In this document: positions 63,390 through 64,000 of the stretch, piece by piece
How positions within the stretch are numbered: the first letter of the stretch is position 1
Layout of the letters: every line of letters begins with the position of its first letter
Assembly: GCA_018389105.1 (NCBI GenBank)
Contig: JACATO010000306.1
Coordinates: forward strand, 781,001-845,000
Direction: 5' to 3'
Length of the DNA: 64,000 nt
Source: Nautilus pompilius
Lineage: Eukaryota > Mollusca > Cephalopoda > Nautilida > Nautilidae
The notes under the pieces: generated by a model
What the model saw: the letters and a program-made list of their open reading frames with translations, nothing else
Databases searched by the model: none
Told to the model about the DNA's origin: nothing
Position numbers and translations under genes: made by a program

Positions 63390-63658
63390 AGCTCCCCTAT
63401 CTTGTCAGGCTTATTTATTGCTGTGTACCGACTTCTCTGTCTCTCCCGCCCGCACGTACCCGCCCACCCGCTACTTGTAAATCAGCTTGTGTCTGGGTTC
63501 AGTGAAACCGACCCCGAAGTCTTTTCCCCTGGGGCGGTGGTGAGAAGAACAGTTGAGGAAGGCGGACATGGAATTTAGTTTACTCTTCTCCGCCTCCTCA
63601 TCATCACCCCCCCCACCTAAGCCTGACTTTAATTTATGTTTGACCGTCGTTAACTTAC

Positions 63659-63761
63659 ACAGCCAGACTTGATTCTTCTGGTTGGAAGGTTCTCTTCTCT
63701 CCATGCAGCAAGATCGCAGTGTCAACTTCACTACCAATGCTCTTTGTTGGCGTGGCAACAC
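63659..63761 (-). CDS. Possible minus-strand exon in a GC-rich island
   Basis: The island at 63390-63770 is GC-rich. On the minus strand a 96-codon frame runs 63761-63471; its first ATG is at 63704, reading MERREPSNQKNQVWL and then meeting a GTAAGT donor at 63658 that would end the exon after one base of the next codon. Unspliced, it continues through a Gly run and an acidic DDEEAEKSK stretch. On the plus strand, ATG at 63568 opens a competing 34-residue frame, MEFSLLFSASSSSPPPPKPD and onward, ending at 63672. I do not recognise any of them; only one can be right. Confidence 0.22.
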
Positions 63762-63770
63762 CTGGTTAGT

Positions 63771-64000
63771 AACGTTTACAGAACGTTTAGCATAATCTTT
63801 TCACGTTTTCCTCATCTTAGGTTTTGAAAATGTTTTTATTGTTTTTTAACTGATACTTAATTGACTTAATTAGGCCACAGTGCAGATAAACTGAGATTTT
63901 AACCAAATTTATTAGTTTTCATGACTATAAAAAAGTTACTTTTGCTAGCCAAATTTGAAATTTAAACTAATAAAATAGAATTTTAAAAATTTATTATTAT
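63771..64000. other. AT-rich end of window
   Basis: Nothing recognised; the window ends in AT-rich sequence. Confidence 0.5.

Overview
The window looks like animal nuclear DNA. It is AT-rich, has no bacterial-style gene packing and carries dozens of microsatellites: (CT)n, (ATT)n, (AC)n, (GA)n, (TA)n and (ACAG)n. Short GC-richer islands sit in long AT-rich stretches, and a few interspersed repeats carry tRNA-like heads. The mix fits a large invertebrate genome, and a mollusc is my best guess. That guess rests on texture only; no gene here fixes the taxon.

No complete gene could be recognised. The longest open frames (134, 132, 122 codons) are about as long as chance allows in DNA of this composition, so length proves nothing. 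I ranked coding candidates by splice signals, start context, third-position GC against the AT-rich background, and nearby promoter motifs. The best are an internal exon at 10090-10251 (+), a possible terminal exon at 28629-28738 (+), a first exon at 39561-39612 (+) with a competing minus-strand reading at 39790-39852, a first exon at 54047-54061 (+) below a CRE/NRF1/RFX/ETS cluster, a possible terminal exon at 58813-59218 (+), and an ambiguous GC-rich segment at 52233-52358. Others are listed at low confidence.

Layout: 1-3 kb holds a polypurine stretch, a 42-bp minisatellite that reads as a 14-residue repeat, and a long CT tract. 3.3-11.6 kb holds GC islands, a CRE pair, the 10.1-kb exon and a TATA-type promoter at 11.09 kb. 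11.6-21 kb is AT-rich and almost empty apart from microsatellites. 21-31 kb alternates GC islands (21.1, 21.7, 24.4, 27.6, 28.6, 30.8 kb) with AT-rich DNA and one interspersed repeat copy. 31-38 kb is repeat-derived or relic sequence, with two more copies of the same family and a tRNA-like relic. 39-40 kb is a promoter/first-exon island with an exact RFX X-box. 43.3-43.8 kb is a second island with another exact X-box. 44-53.7 kb is mostly empty, with candidates at 47.6 and 52.3 kb. 53.7-54.1 kb is the best promoter-first exon pair. 54.1-64 kb is microsatellite-rich, with weak candidates at 58.8, 61.0 and 63.5 kb.

Whether any of these exons belong to one gene cannot be told from the sequence alone, and no pathway can be assigned. 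I found no intact tRNA or rRNA gene, no recognisable transposase or reverse transcriptase, no CRISPR array and no viral gene. I found no convincing new biological system.
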